Source: Valencia hispanica
Lineage: Eukaryota; Chordata; Actinopteri; Cyprinodontiformes; Valenciidae
NCBI GenBank assembly: GCA_963556495.2
Contig: OY747705.1
Coordinates: 8,425,501-8,489,500 of the forward strand
Direction: 5' to 3'
Length of the DNA: 64,000 nt
This document shows, in pieces, positions 34,050 through 45,629 of the stretch. The position numbers and the translations under genes were made by a program. The notes below the pieces were generated by a model. It was not told the DNA's origin. It was given only the letters and a program-made list of their open reading frames with translations, and ran no database searches. The first letter of the stretch is position 1. The number at the start of each line of letters is the position of its first letter.

Positions 34050-34605
34050 TCTCTAAGTCTCCTTTCCACTAGGGTCGGCTCGGCTCGGCCCGGACCAGGT
34101 GGGTTCCGCCACTATTTAGCTCGTATCCACCACCATTGTCTGGGCCGAGCCGACCCCTTTTTTGGGACTACCTCTGACTCTGTCCGAAGTGGCAACCCAA
34201 CACGCCCACCTATGGACTGATTGGTCCAGTAAAGTGATGTCACTCTTACTCCTACCTACATAGTGGTAGCTACTGATTGCCGGGCATTGTACATGTGAAG
34301 TGATGTCACAGAATGGCGATGCATGGCTTCCATCGATTTCAAAACATTGCTGGGGTAAACAAAAAAAAATTAAAGTGCGAATATCTGCCGCTGGAAGTGC
34401 TTTGCAGAAATGGGCGGCATTTACGGTGAAAGGCCGGCGAGCAAAAGGAGAGAGAGTGGGCTACATACCGGCTCCAGCATCGGCATCTGTAATGTCGGAA
34501 AGCGGTGAGTGATGACTGGTTTTTACTGGAAATTTGCTACGCTGAGCCCGCCCATGTCTTAGCCCACTGCCGCGTTCCTGAGATGGCAATGGAAACACCC
34601 TTGTA
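34050..34605. mobile_element. GC-rich non-autonomous DNA transposon
   Basis: The left end reads CTCCTTTCCACTAGGGTCGG with repeated GGCTCGGC units. An inner copy in reverse (GGGCCGAGCCGACCC, 34141-34155) forms a strong inverted repeat with 34074-34095. The right side near 34570-34600 reads GATGGCAATGGAAACACC, compatible with a TTTCC-type end. The body resembles the common fish family ending in CTAGTGGAAA. Superfamily not assigned. Confidence 0.5.
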
Positions 34606-34931
34606 TTTTATTATAATATTAAAGTATTATATTTCCCCCGGGTAGAATACTCAAGTGGAGATTTACTCTTTCTGTATTTAGCCTGTTTTCAGTCTCAAAT
34701 ATTAAGTTTCAGTCCCACCTCTGGTGGCGTAGCAGCTGGTGAAACCCTAGTTTCTGTTCTTTGACTGAGTCATGGTGCCTGAACTAGTTGCTTTATTAAC
34801 ACATGAGTGGTTTACTTCTCTGTTTTCTGGCTGGTCATGGCCAAATGCTTCTGTGTGCCCTGCACAACTGCTCATCTCTACTGTTCCTTGTGAGAGGCAG
34901 TTGAAGCATTGCAAAATAGAGCGCGAGTTGT

Positions 34932-35239
34932 GACTAGAGCTGGACAATATAGGGAAAAAAAAGCATATCCATCAACATAAAAGTCACATTGATCGATATT
35001 AGTAATTATCAAGAACTATCAAAAAAGGTAGGAAATATATTTTAAGTGCAGCCCTGGCCATTTTATGCTATTTTTAAATGACCTCTTAATAAAGAACACA
35101 GAAAAAATCAATTCAATTCAACCCTTTATGCAAATACCCTTTTTTCCAAAACTAAAAGTTTGCAAAAAACCAAAAGAAATCTAGTTAGGAGACCCGGGTA
35201 AATACTGACAAACATAAAGAAAAGACTAATCCCGTTTTA
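34932..35239. mobile_element. hAT-like element end (TAGAGCTGGACAATAT), partial
   Basis: The start resembles TAGGGCTGGGCGACAT of the element at 59814, and the following sequence alternates short ATCGAT/ATATT motifs as in that family. No right end is seen before the larger hAT element begins. Confidence 0.4.
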
Positions 35240-35244
35240 ACACC

Positions 35245-38200
35245 CAGGGCCTGAAATTCACTGCAGGATTGCGGGTGTTGTTATATAGTCGGTTCTCGCA
35301 AATCTAGTTTTATAATGCGGGAAAGTCCCGCATAGCATGCAGCGAATGTGGACGTTTGTATCGGAGCTATTAAAATCACACGAAGAAGAAAACTTTCCTC
35401 ATCTTGGTGGTTCGCGGCGTGCCGCACTTTTTTCTTCTCTTATCAAAGTACGAGCTCACTCGTCTCAGTCTCCTGCTAGCAAAGCAGTGCTTCGGTTGTC
35501 GGGCTTAACGCCTGCACGCAAACATGGACCGCTGGTGAAAATGGAAATCTAACAACGAAGGAGAACCTGCTCCAAAAAAAACTTTACAAGAAATCCCCAG
35601 CGAGGGAGGAAGCGCTGGAGGCAGGGCAGGAGGCAGCGCTGATTCCAGCGATGCTGTGAATGATCCAGATCCTCCGGATCTTCAAAGAGGTAGCGTCACT
35701 GATGGTAACGTTATCAAGCAGCCTAAAGATAAGTTTCAAGCTAACTGGTTCAGACTATATCCCTGGCTTGAAAATAATAATGGTGAAATGAACTGCTCTA
35801 TTTGTAAAACGTACGGCGCTGTGCCTTTTGCAAGTCGATGCTACAAAACATCAACTTTACGCCGTCACGCTGATGGTGTGTCTCACACTGCAGCAATAAA
35901 AAGAAAACGTGAGGCAGATTCAGCAAAAAAAGTAATGGCCAAAGCTATTGAAGATGCGCATTTACAGTCTGCTGCAGAAATTAAGGGGCTCCTGAAAACT
36001 GCATATTTTATTGCAAAAAATGAAATGGCAAAAGCAACATTTTGCCATCTGGTTAAATTCTTGAAAGATATGTAGTGCCCCGCTTTCAAAAATCTTACAG
36101 AAACATCAAGCTATGGTAGCTATATCAATGAAAAAGGACTGTCAGAAATGCACCAAGCCATTGCAAGCACACTTGTGGAAGATGTTGACAAAGCTGTTGA
36201 AAGAAGTCCTGTGTTTTCATTAATATTTGATGAATCAACTGACATTAGTAACACCAAACGACTGTTCATCTATGTCAGGTTCATAGATGACATCAAGGTC
36301 AAAACAAAACTGATAAGGAATTCTGAAATTGCTGATGGAAGAGCAGACCCTATTGTTGAAGATGTAAAACAGCTCTTGACAGAAAAAAAAAACTGGATGG
36401 GAAAAAACTTGCAGCAGTTTGCACTGATGGAGCTGCCGTAATGACAGGATGCAGACAAGGACTTATTAAAAAACTCAGAGCTGTACAACCCAGACCTGGT
36501 AGGCATCCACTGTACAGCTCATCGTCTCGCACTTGCTGCCAGTGATGCAGCCAACTGTGTGTGATGTGCCACAGGTGAAAAGGTTTCAGCAGGATTTGAG
36601 ATCAATTTTTATTTTTTTCAGTAATTCTGCTGTCAGAAGCAACAAGCTGCATGAATTGCAGAAACAGCTGGATGAAACCCCAACTGAAGTTCACCCAGCC
36701 ACATGCAGTAAGGTGGCTGTCAATTCACAATGCAGTGTCAGTAGTGTGTAGGTCACTGAAATCCCTGAGAGATGTCCTGGAGCACATGGCTTCCTCTAAT
36801 GCACAAGATGCTGACAAAGCTAAAGGTCTGCTACTAGCTGTCAGACAGTTTAACTTTCTGGCCCTCTGTCACATGATGAAGGATGTACTGATGCATGTAG
36901 TCCTTCTCTCAAAACATTTTCAAAGAGAAGATCTGGACTTCTCCACAGCACAGCCAATGGTTGAAAGTACCAAAGAGGCCCTGAAGGAAATTATCGTCCA
37001 CCCTGGCCCTGCAGAAAGGGAATTCTTCAGCTCTCTAGATGGAAACAAGTTTAAAGGAGACAAAATTTTTGACTGCCACACCCAAAAACCAGCCTTTGAT
37101 GACATGAAGAGCAGGTATGTGGGATCTTTAATAACAGAAATTGAGAGAAGATTCCCCTCTGAGACACTGGATGTTCTGGTTTTCAATTTCGCTCTGAGTT
37201 TGCCTTGCTGAAGCAAACTATGGTTTCCAGTGACTCGTATGCCTCATTGGCCTTTCAGCAGTTTGCAGAGGCTGTTTTGAGTGACCATAGGGGTGTGTTC
37301 ACTGAAATGGAGAAGCTGATTAAGATTGGTTTAGTCATCCCAGTTGCCAGTGTGTCATGTGAACGTGGATTCAGCACGCAAAACAGGATAAAAACAAAAT
37401 TCAGAAATTCTCTGAATAACACAAATCTCACCAATCGGATGCTGATTTCAGAGCTTGACCCTCAGCAAGAGCAGTTTGATTTCAACAGAGCTCTTATCAA
37501 ATGGAAAGAGATGAAGCAGAGAGGACCAAACAAAGTGTGGGAGAACCCCCCTCCAAAGCTAATTATTACTGTGAGCTAACAGATACATTAACGTATATAG
37601 TTTCAATTGTGTTTGATGCCACATCAACAGAAACTCTTTATGTTAAAATTTGGGTTAATGAAAATTCATCAGTTTGAGATAAAATAATTCAGAGACAGAA
37701 ATCAGAGTAAGAAGAGAGGATGGATACAAGAGATAAAGATGCACAAAAAAAGAGCAAAGATGCAGTCCAGAGAATTCTTCTGCAACGTAAATAATTCAGA
37801 TAATTTCTAATGCCAGTGCAGCAAAAAGGAGCATTTTTTATTTGATTTTTATATGTCAAAGTTATTACAATGGAGAAAGATGCAGTGTTAGAGGCCAAGA
37901 AAATGACAAAATTCAGACAAAAGAAAAGATGGCCACAGATGCAGCTATGAGGACCACTAAGGAAGATTAAAAAAGAAAGTTAATACATGCATGAATCTGA
38001 GGTAGGAATACAACAATGTTAAGGCCTATTGTTAATTCCACAAGTAGTTCCTGAAAAGTTTATATTAGTTTTTCTAACTTCTGTGTGAGGAAAGAGATCA
38101 GGCAGAGGAGATGAAACAAAGAAATGGACAAGACTAACGAAGATGAGAATGCTGCAGGAGTCCAATGAAAGCTGCCCATAAACGTGATGTAAGGTATGAT

Positions 38201-38333
38201 TAGTACAACATAAGACCTGCAAACTCTGTAATACCCACCCCCACCCCCCACCCCCTAATATATTTCAATCCCCCCGTACAGACATATGTGAGGGAGATTT
38301 CCCCCTGTTTTTGAAAGTGAATTTCAGGCCCTG
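35245..38333 (+). mobile_element. Near full-length hAT transposon, 3.1 kb
   Basis: The ends CAGGGCCTGAAATTCACT and (reversed) CAGGGCCTGAAATTCACT are inverted repeats of at least 18 bp. ACACC lies directly outside both ends (35240-35244 and 38334-38338), suggesting a 5-bp duplication instead of the usual 8 bp. The interior encodes a decayed transposase with finger, catalytic core and C-terminal dimerisation region. About 750 bp at the 3' side are non-coding. Confidence 0.88.
35548..37579 (+). pseudogene. hAT transposase (ZNF862-like finger type), several lesions
   Basis: The N-terminal part has a zinc-finger-like segment: CSICKTYG, then TSTLRRHADGVSHTAA with C-x2-C and H-x4-H. The core starts SPVFSLIFDESTD, containing the first catalytic acid region, and continues VCTDGAAVMTGCRQG and GIHCTAHRLALAA. 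The C-terminus carries ASVSCERGFSTQNRIKTKF, the hAT dimerisation signature. Lesions: an in-frame stop at 36073-36075, a frameshift at the A run near 36384, and further shifts near 36530, 36690 and 37205. All domains remain readable, so inactivation is fairly recent. Confidence 0.88.
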
Positions 38334-38335
38334 AC

Positions 38336-38895
38336 ACCGTACGCTTTGTCGACGTCAAACGCTCACAAATCTCACTAGTTTGAAGCATACACATTTTTAT
38401 GCCTATAGCTTGCCAAGCCCGCCACTTGCTGGATAAAAAAAGAGTGTGGGCGGGGCTTCCTCTGTTGCCGGATGTTTTAAACAATGGCGGATCATATCGA
38501 GAGAGTGGCTTGGCTTTGTTTTAGATAAAGCTAGACAACGTCAACGTCAGGCACATCAGCGCCGTTTGGGGATACATCCCATTCTTGAGAGGCGTTGGAG
38601 AGTTTAACCATTTGCTCCAGGAGCTGCGTATGGATAAGGTTCACTTTCTGCGCTAATTTAAATGTGTAGTGACGTCACTACAGTGAAACGCTCTGGTTGG
38701 TTGATGCTCCGAGGACGACGCCGAAAGGTCAGCAAGCTGAACTTCTGTGTTGGTGGCTTTTGCCGCTTTGAAGCTTGAAAAGCAGCAAAAGCTATAAACA
38801 TTGTCGCGGCCAAAGCACCGCAGAGACAATCATAGACTTAACATGTAATCCTGCCGTTCTGGGCATTTACGTTTTGGGTGGTGTGAACGCAGCAT
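38336..38895 (+). mobile_element. PIF/Harbinger-like element remnant with transposase N-terminus
   Basis: After an ATG at 38484 (MADHIERVAW) a frame reads ARQRQRQAHQRRLGIHPILE, then after a one-base shift near 38601 GEFNHLLQELRMDKVHFLR. This is the N-terminal motif order of Harbinger transposases (basic stretch, HPIL, F-x-L-QEL). The rest of the gene is deleted. The right end near 38880-38895 reads GGTGTGAACGCAGC, a usual kind of end. The left end is not clear because the hAT element lies against it. Confidence 0.65.
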
Positions 38896-39372
38896 AATGT
38901 TATTAACCAGTATCTCATTGATTCAGAAAATATCAGTTACGTTATTAATGGAAACTGTAAGCTTATCTTGATGCTTTATTTCTTTTTAAAAGTTTTACAA
39001 CAGTTAATAATACATGATATTTGGCTGAGACATTTGGTTTAGTTTGTGTGCAAAAACCGATTCTGATTGAGTCGGCTGCTAAAGCAAAAGTTAATAAGCT
39101 ACTCACCGTTGGCTGAGTGTAGACGGTGCCTGTCTTAGGTTCTGCTTAGGTCCCGCCACCAAAATGTTGCTGTTTTATTTTGTTCATTGTTCAAAACGGG
39201 ACGCAACACGTACCTGATGGTGAACTACTGAAACTGTTTTCGGGACAATTTTCTCCACCGCTCCTTGCTGCCACATCTTTTGCAGTTCAAGTCAGATCCT
39301 CTCTTGTGGTTTGGCAGGAGCGAGAGCTTGTTGATGGAGCATGCCTGGGTCTTGCGTTGTGATTGGTTTGGA

Positions 39373-39480
39373 GTAAAATGGTAAATGGCTTGCGTTTGTA
39401 TAGCGCTTTTTCAGTCAGAGGACCACAGAGCGCTTTACACTACATTCAGTCATTCACCCATTCACTCACACGCTGAAGTA
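39373..39480 (-). mobile_element. SINE/LINE-type 3' tail
   Basis: GTATAGCGCTTTTTCAGTCA with GAGCGCTTTACACTACATTC and CATTCACCCATTCACTCACACGC (in part) is the reverse of the tail seen in the SINE at 5708-5907 (TAGTGTAAAGC). No tRNA-like head is attached. Confidence 0.65.
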
Positions 39481-39716
39481 AGTAATGACTGTAGTAATAA
39501 TCTACCTGATTTAAGGAAAAAGGAAGGGAAACTTTTTTAATTGAACTTTTTATTGACCCTTCTTTTCTTTCTGTCACACCACACATTAATTGATGGATAT
39601 ATGTCGTTATTGAATTCTCGTCCAGCCCTGGTTGTGAGGATGCATTTGTCTCTGCCTGCTGCTAAACAGAAGGCTTTCCAAGCTCTGCTGAGGTCCCAGA
39701 CTTTACCTCGTTTACT

Positions 39717-40313
39717 ATGTTTACATGCACATCTAAATGGAGCTTTTGGCAAAAGTCAAGCTAATAGCTTAACTAGAATGGGAGCCTTTCTCCTAGTTTA
39801 CATGCCATTCAGAAAATCAAATTTTTGAGTGAAGTGGGTTTGCCACCGCGACACTAGGTGGCGACATGCGCGCTTTCACGTTGGCGGTCTTCCGGTTGGC
39901 CTATAGAGTCACACAGAATGTAAACAAATGCTGGCAGCAGTGAAGCAGCATATACACAATGAGAGAAGAAATGGACGACAACCACGCTGCAGCACGGTAC
40001 ATTTAGTAAGTACTGTACTGTTTGATTGTGTTACAGTAGTTGCTGCTGTCTCGTTGTCGTAACAGCGTTGTTATTCCCGCCCCTGTGGTCTTGTCACTTC
40101 CTGAGGGCGGAGCCCCCAGGCTGATGATAATTCAGCTAAGATGCCTCTGTTCTAAACACAATATCTAGATGCTTTAGCTTGATTAATAGCTGGCCAGTTT
40201 GGTTTGACTTCAGCCGGACTAAGGTGTATACATGCATTGCAAAAGTCCAAATTCAGTCGGACTAAGGCAATAACTCGGTCTTCTCTTACTGCATGTAAAC
40301 GCACTGAGTGTCG
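39717..40313. mobile_element. Non-autonomous element with GTTTACATGCA ends
   Basis: The left end TATGTTTACATGCACATC and the right end, read in reverse CAGTGCGTTTACATGCAG, are short inverted copies. Related inner repeats (GTTTACATGCC at 39796, CAGTCGGACTAAGG at 40254) occur. No coding part. Superfamily unknown. Confidence 0.5.
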
Positions 40314-41067
40314 ATCAGAGATGCCGAGGGGTAGACCTTAAAGAGAAGCTTTGAGTCTTCTGTGACATGAAGCTGCAGAGGCTGTGCATAGACTGCTTGC
40401 TTTATGTGCTGCTCTTGCAGTAAGTTGGGCTAATAATGTGTATGGATAGAAGATAATAACGCTCCTTGTTCTGGTGTTTATTTTATAACAAACAGTATTG
40501 AGATGAAAAGAACATTTAAAAAGAAAGGAACCAACATAATCTATTTCTTCCAAAACCAGGTGAAATACTTAATAATTGTACATGACAGATCCTCTTTAAT
40601 TGTCCTCCAGCTGCTGGCTCTGTTATGTCTTATCCCGATGGTACAAGCCGTGTGTTGTGCTGTAGACACAGTACATGTGACCTGGTGGGTGGGGTCAGTC
40701 TGTTATGTTACACCGTTAGTTAGAGCAGAAGTGTTACTGTCTAATCTGGGTTTAGTTAGTCTATCGACATGGCTTGGCGCTTTAGCATTTTTACTTTTTC
40801 ACATTGTAGCCTATGCTAATCTATATAGTCTATTTCACTTATTGTAATCCATCAAAAATAATTTGCCAAATTGTGTATATTTTATTAGACATGATTTATT
40901 GGTTGTGAGATCATAATGATGTGGATCAAGACCTCATTTGTTAGCTGACATTCCCTGTGTTGGACCAACTCATTTAAAGTACTGTAGTCTAACTGTTCTT
41001 CCTCAGGATGATAACACTAAGCCTTGGCCCTGAAAGCAAAATATCACATCAACAGTGTTCTCACTAA
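40314..41067. other. No confident gene; one hydrophobic open frame
   Basis: A 114-codon frame on the plus strand (40503-40847) contains two hydrophobic stretches. It has no recognisable family, no acceptor or donor logic and sits in AT-rich DNA, so I treat it as chance. Confidence 0.35.
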
Positions 41068-42152
41068 AGTACTTATAATCCTTGAGCTTTTCCATATTTT
41101 GTCATTTATCAGCCCCAAACGTCAGTTTTATTGCTATTGTTTGTGACAGACTAACACTATGTAGATTATAATGATGGAATGAAGCAGAATACACCAGAAG
41201 TGCTCTAATCTTAGACTGCATAGAGATTGCCTCTTATTATTCATAATTTTAATCTTAAATTACATCTAAATGGATGAGTAATACAAATATTCACCCCCCT
41301 CAGAGTTGTCATGACGGTACCCTTACCTTTTAAACCTAAAATGTTTTTTTGAACCAGGCTGTAAACATGTTTGTTTCTGCTGTGAAGTTGGCCTTTTTAA
41401 CATGGGAGTCAATGGGAACTGGCCAGCCCCTAGTGGATAAGGGGAGAACTGCAATTTTTGTGACTTTTCGGGTAGTCTTCACATTTTGCCAGCAGAGCTT
41501 GCCCCTTGGTTTGGACTCACGCGCGCGCACACACACACACACAAGCACACACGTATTGGCGGAGACGTTTTCCTTTTTTACTTATCCGTTGGTGTGTCAA
41601 CTATATAGCATACATTTACCCACCCCATGGCTGTCTATGGTTACTGCACTCTGGTCCCCCCTGTCAGTTTACATGGCCCAGGATGTCCTGCTAGGTTTGG
41701 GGTTGTGTCATGCTTTTTACAATTTTGGATGATTGATTGAACAGAACTCTGTGAGATTTTCAAAGCTTGGGATATTGTTTAATAACCTAACCCTGTTTTA
41801 AGGTTCTCCACATCCTCCTGTCTGCTGGGTTCCTCGGTCCTCATGATGATGCTTGTTCTTTAATGTTCTCTAGCAAACCTCTGAGGTCCTCACAGGACAG
41901 TTGAATTTATACTTTAAAGGAATATTCCACCTCTAAGCCAAAATGTGGGTAATTACAAATTCTTGCCACACTTTTCAGTTTTTTTTCTGTAAAACAAAAT
42001 ACAAACAAAAAAAACAACGTCTTTGCAATCATGGTGTCGTTTTCTGTTCATCTGTCACCTAAAGTCCCACTAACATACACCAATGCTTCTGGTTGTAACG
42101 TGGCAAAATGTTCAAAAGTTCAAGGGGTGTGAATACTTTAAAAGGCATTGTA
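41068..42152. mobile_element. Tc1-like element with decayed inverted ends
   Basis: At 41068-41120 ATCCTTGAGCTTTTCCATATTTTGTCA, and at 42085-42152 the reverse type (GTGGCAAAATGTTC...TTCAAGGGGTGTGAATACTTT), match Tc1-like ends, quoted in pieces. The interior holds no readable transposase and includes a (CA)n run at 41525-41548. Confidence 0.6.
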
Positions 42153-42419
42153 TCCAAAAGAGGGTGTACCCTTTTATTTTAAGGCAGGGGCATATTTTAA
42201 TCATGACTTACAGCAGACAAACTACTGTACAGCCTTACTAATATTAAGAAAGCATCCTGTCTGGTTTTATTAGGTGTAGCCAATCAACTTTCACACATTT
42301 TCAGTATTGTAACTGCAGCCATTATTCGTTTCATTTCAGCTGCTTCTCTGCAGAGTTAAAAAACAAAACAACAACCACCCCATCTTCGTTGTAAGAAAAC
42401 GGCAACAGAATAAAACAGC

Positions 42420-43029
42420 CATGCGTGGGCTTTGAATATGTTCGATCGTAAGCCCGAGTCTAGACGTCTAATTTCCTAGCCCTCTGGAAGGCCAGGAGCG
42501 CTCCGTGTGTTTGTGCCTGCTGAGGAGTCGCCTTCATCCCGCCCAGTAAATCGTTGGTCGTACACTAGGTAAGTATTAGCTTCGCTGTGCGTGTGAAGTG
42601 AAAGGCCTTTCCACCTCACTCTGAGAGTGTTATTGTGAGCCAAGCCTTGGCTTCAGTGCTCTCTCACCATGGTGTCCATTGCCCAGCCTGAGGGAAATAC
42701 AATATGAAGATGAGAGCAGCTGTAGGCTAGAAGTTTGATATCCAAATATAATTTCTAGTCATTTATCTGCTTTGTTTTCAGACCAGCGTGTGATGTATCT
42801 GTTCAGTTATGATAAGGGAAATACTTCTCACTTCTCCCTCTGCTCTTTTTCACTTCCCCAATTGCCTCAAAGTAGCATAACTCGGGCCCTCTCCTTGCCG
42901 CGAGCTTCATTAGCTATGCTCCCGGCGCTCCTGGGCCCCTTTCAGTTCTTCGACGAACAAAAAGCAGCAGCAGACCCTGGATCCAGGATTTATGGGGGAA
43001 ACCCTGCTTTCGCTGGCTCGGTTCATTAG
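42420..43029. other. Repeat-free, GC-richer stretch, possible regulatory or exon sequence
   Basis: It includes a strong donor-like ACTAG|GTAAGTATT at about 42569 and an acceptor-like TTTGTTTTCAG at 42781. A GC-rich core follows at 42890-43020. No EVI5-like residues are encoded, so no exon is called. The location upstream of EVI5's first recognised exon makes an enhancer or alternative leader exon possible. Confidence 0.3.
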
Positions 43030-44373
43030 ACAGAATATCTTGTAAGGCCACCTGGATGGTGACGGAGCATAACTTTCTGCTTGCCTGAATAGAATAAAAG
43101 TCTAAATTTACTCACGTGTAGTTCAAAGTTGTTGCCAGGTCATTTTAAGTCTTTTCTGATGCAGCTACAGTTAGATATGTAGCAAGTTCCACTTTTTAGA
43201 GGTGAGATCTGAAAGATGTTCTGCAGGTGAGACTAGAAGAGCTGCTCTTTACAGTGATTTCTGACTCACTCCTGTTGTTGGTCATCAGTGCCATAAGAAA
43301 CCACGTGGCTCTGCTTTCTTTTATTTGCTTTCAAAGGGGTGAAAGGTCCACAGGCATTCCTTGTGTGACTCAGATGATCTGCACAAAGCTTTGGGTGGAG
43401 AGAAAATAGACACAGTGTAATGAATCAAAAATGGACATGATTAGGTCTAGCATTGAACACATTCAGGATCAGCTTGGATTCTCTTCAGATCCAATTGCTC
43501 AGTGTGTGTCTAAACACGGCGCTAACATGCATCACGGCTGACTTGACCCCAGCTGAACACCTGGGGTTTCCCTGTCAGCACTCCGTTGTTTACCTGCCAT
43601 TCTCCATACGTCCTGAGGGACCACTTCTGATTAGATCTCAGCTCTCTGCTCTCTATGCAAATCAGCATTTAGGCTAAATCACATAAAGCTACGTTCACAC
43701 TGCAGGTCTTAATACTCAATTCAGATTTTTAGATTCAATCTGTTTGGTTTTTTCTGTGCGTGTGTGGTTGTTCACACTATAATTAAAATGCGAAAGCAAA
43801 CCCGCTCCTGTATGAACGGTCCACAGCCCTAAAGCGCCCCCTATCTTTGTGTGAATCTGTCACTTTGCTGCTATTATTCTTGAATTTCCCCAGTGTGGGA
43901 CAATTATGGGAATTTCTATTCTATGTATGGCATTATTACCTAAATTACTCACATCTTTCAATGTATATGCACACACCTATGTATAAAATGCATACACACT
44001 AATATAAAGGTAATATATTCGCATTTTCACTGAATGAACACGTCTGAACATATCTCTTGTCTTTGTGCGTTCATAGTATGCATTTCTATCGTTTGTGTGT
44101 TGAAGTAATGAGATGCACTACAGTTGGCTTTTAGAGATTGTAAAAGACATTTTGTGTTTGTGCTTATAGCAGCAGTGCTATAAGCTAAAAATGTTAATGT
44201 GCAGCCCTGAAACCACTAAAGTGTCCCAGGTCCTAATGCTTCTCTATGGAGCGAGAGAATGAGAATGTCAGAGTCTGTCTATTTCCAGGAAACTGGTAGT
44301 TGAATGCTATTTGTTCATTTGCGTTCGGGGGGCGGGGCTGAGCGGTCCTGAGCGACATGTCAATTAAAATGTC
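43030..44373. other. No recognised gene
   Basis: A motif TACGTTCACACTGCAGGTCTT near 43691 (one base over 20 when extended) looks like the start of a miniature transposon, but no matching end was found. The rest shows nothing I can name. Confidence 0.35.
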
Positions 44374-45235
44374 TATAGAAGTATTCATGCCCTTTGAACG
44401 TTTATGGATTTTATCACCTTGCAACCACAAAATTGAAATGTAATTAGATTTTTGTAGTTGTATTCTTTCTCCAACGGATTGTCTTCCATGACTGTCCTGT
44501 ATTTAGCTCCATCCATCTTCCAGTTAACTCCTACCAGCTTCCCTGTACCTTTCTCCCAACTGACCGATGCTGTCACCACCATACTGTGGTGTGTTCAAGC
44601 TGACGTGCGAGTTAGATATTTTTCCATGAAGTGTTTTACATTTCGGTTGAAAATAATCCATTTAGGTCTTATCTTACAGGTGCACAAACTGAAACGATGA
44701 CTTCCTCTGGTTTTCTTTCAGTAAGGACCATCGTTGCATAAAGGGTGGATTTATGGAGTGCAGAACAAGTACGGGTAGTTGTCCTGTTAACAGATTCCAC
44801 TTGAGCTTTGGTTCTCTGCAGCTTCTTCATGATCCTCTGATTAATACCTTCCTTGCTTGTCCTGTTAGTTTGGGTGCTGGGCAGTTTGCAGTTGTGCCAC
44901 ACCCTTTCCATTTTCAGATGATGGACTTAATACTGCAGTTTTAGGTGTTTTTAATCCTTGGGATGTTGTTCTTTGACCTAACCCTGTTTAATACTTCTTC
45001 ACAACCTTATTATCCCTGACCTGCAGCTATTTTTATCCTGAAATTAAATCATACACAGGACTCGAATGCATAAACCTCTTTACATTTTATTCATAAAAAA
45101 AGTTAAAAATCATTGATGATTCTCCTTTGACTTTAGAAATATTGACTTTGTGTTCTCCATCACATGCCTTACATTGAGGTATGTGGTTTCAACATGACAA
45201 AATGTAAATCAATAGAAAATAATAACCCTTTACAG
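44374..45235 (-). mobile_element. Tc1-like transposon fossil
   Basis: The left part (44374-44450) and the right part (45180-45235, GACAAAATGTAAATCAA) are decayed inverted ends. Minus-strand protein pieces include WKMDGAKYRTVMEDN (44540-44490) and, further upstream, KEGINQRIMKKLQRTKAQVE and VNRTTTRTCSALHKSTLYA (44870-44760). All correspond to the family of the copy at 1935-3519. Confidence 0.75.
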
Positions 45236-45443
45236 TCCCACAATGGGAAAATTCAGGTTTACCAGCAGCAAAGTGGCCGGCAGATGGAAGCATGATTATT
45301 CACACAATGGTACAAATATGAAAACAAATATGAAAAATAACATTCTGTACAGTAAGGGCACATTTACAGCAAATGAAAAAAGAAAGTGTATACTTGTTTG
45401 AATTAAAATAGCATATTCAGGTTAAAAGAAATACAAAGAATAG

Positions 45444-45629
45444 GGCGTCGCGTGGCGCAGTGGTCTAGGACGGGCGCCCCATGTTCAGAGGCCTTAGGCC
45501 TCGATGTGGCCGTCCCGGGTTCGACTCCAGCCCGAGGACATTTGCCGAGTGTCTCTACCCCCACTTCTCTCCCCTTTCTATAACCTGTCCACTGTAAATA
45601 AAGGCCACTGTGGCCACAAAACCTTAAAA
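45444..45629 (+). mobile_element. tRNA-derived SINE, well preserved
   Basis: The head carries an A box TGGCGCAGTGG (45453-45463) and a B box GGTTCGACTCC (45518-45528), 54 bp apart, with a long variable-arm-like insert (GAGGCCTTAGGCCTC is a perfect hairpin). The body continues to AATAAAGGCCACTGTGGCCAC and an A-rich end. RNA polymerase III promoter boxes look intact. A true tRNA gene is excluded because the acceptor stem does not close and the body is a SINE tail. Confidence 0.82.

Noticed and set aside
40503..40847. 114-codon open frame with hydrophobic segments
   Set aside because: No family likeness, no conserved motif and AT-rich context; hydrophobicity follows from T-rich codons. Most likely chance.
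45444..45535. True tRNA gene
   Set aside because: A and B boxes are present, but the acceptor stem does not pair and a SINE body follows immediately.
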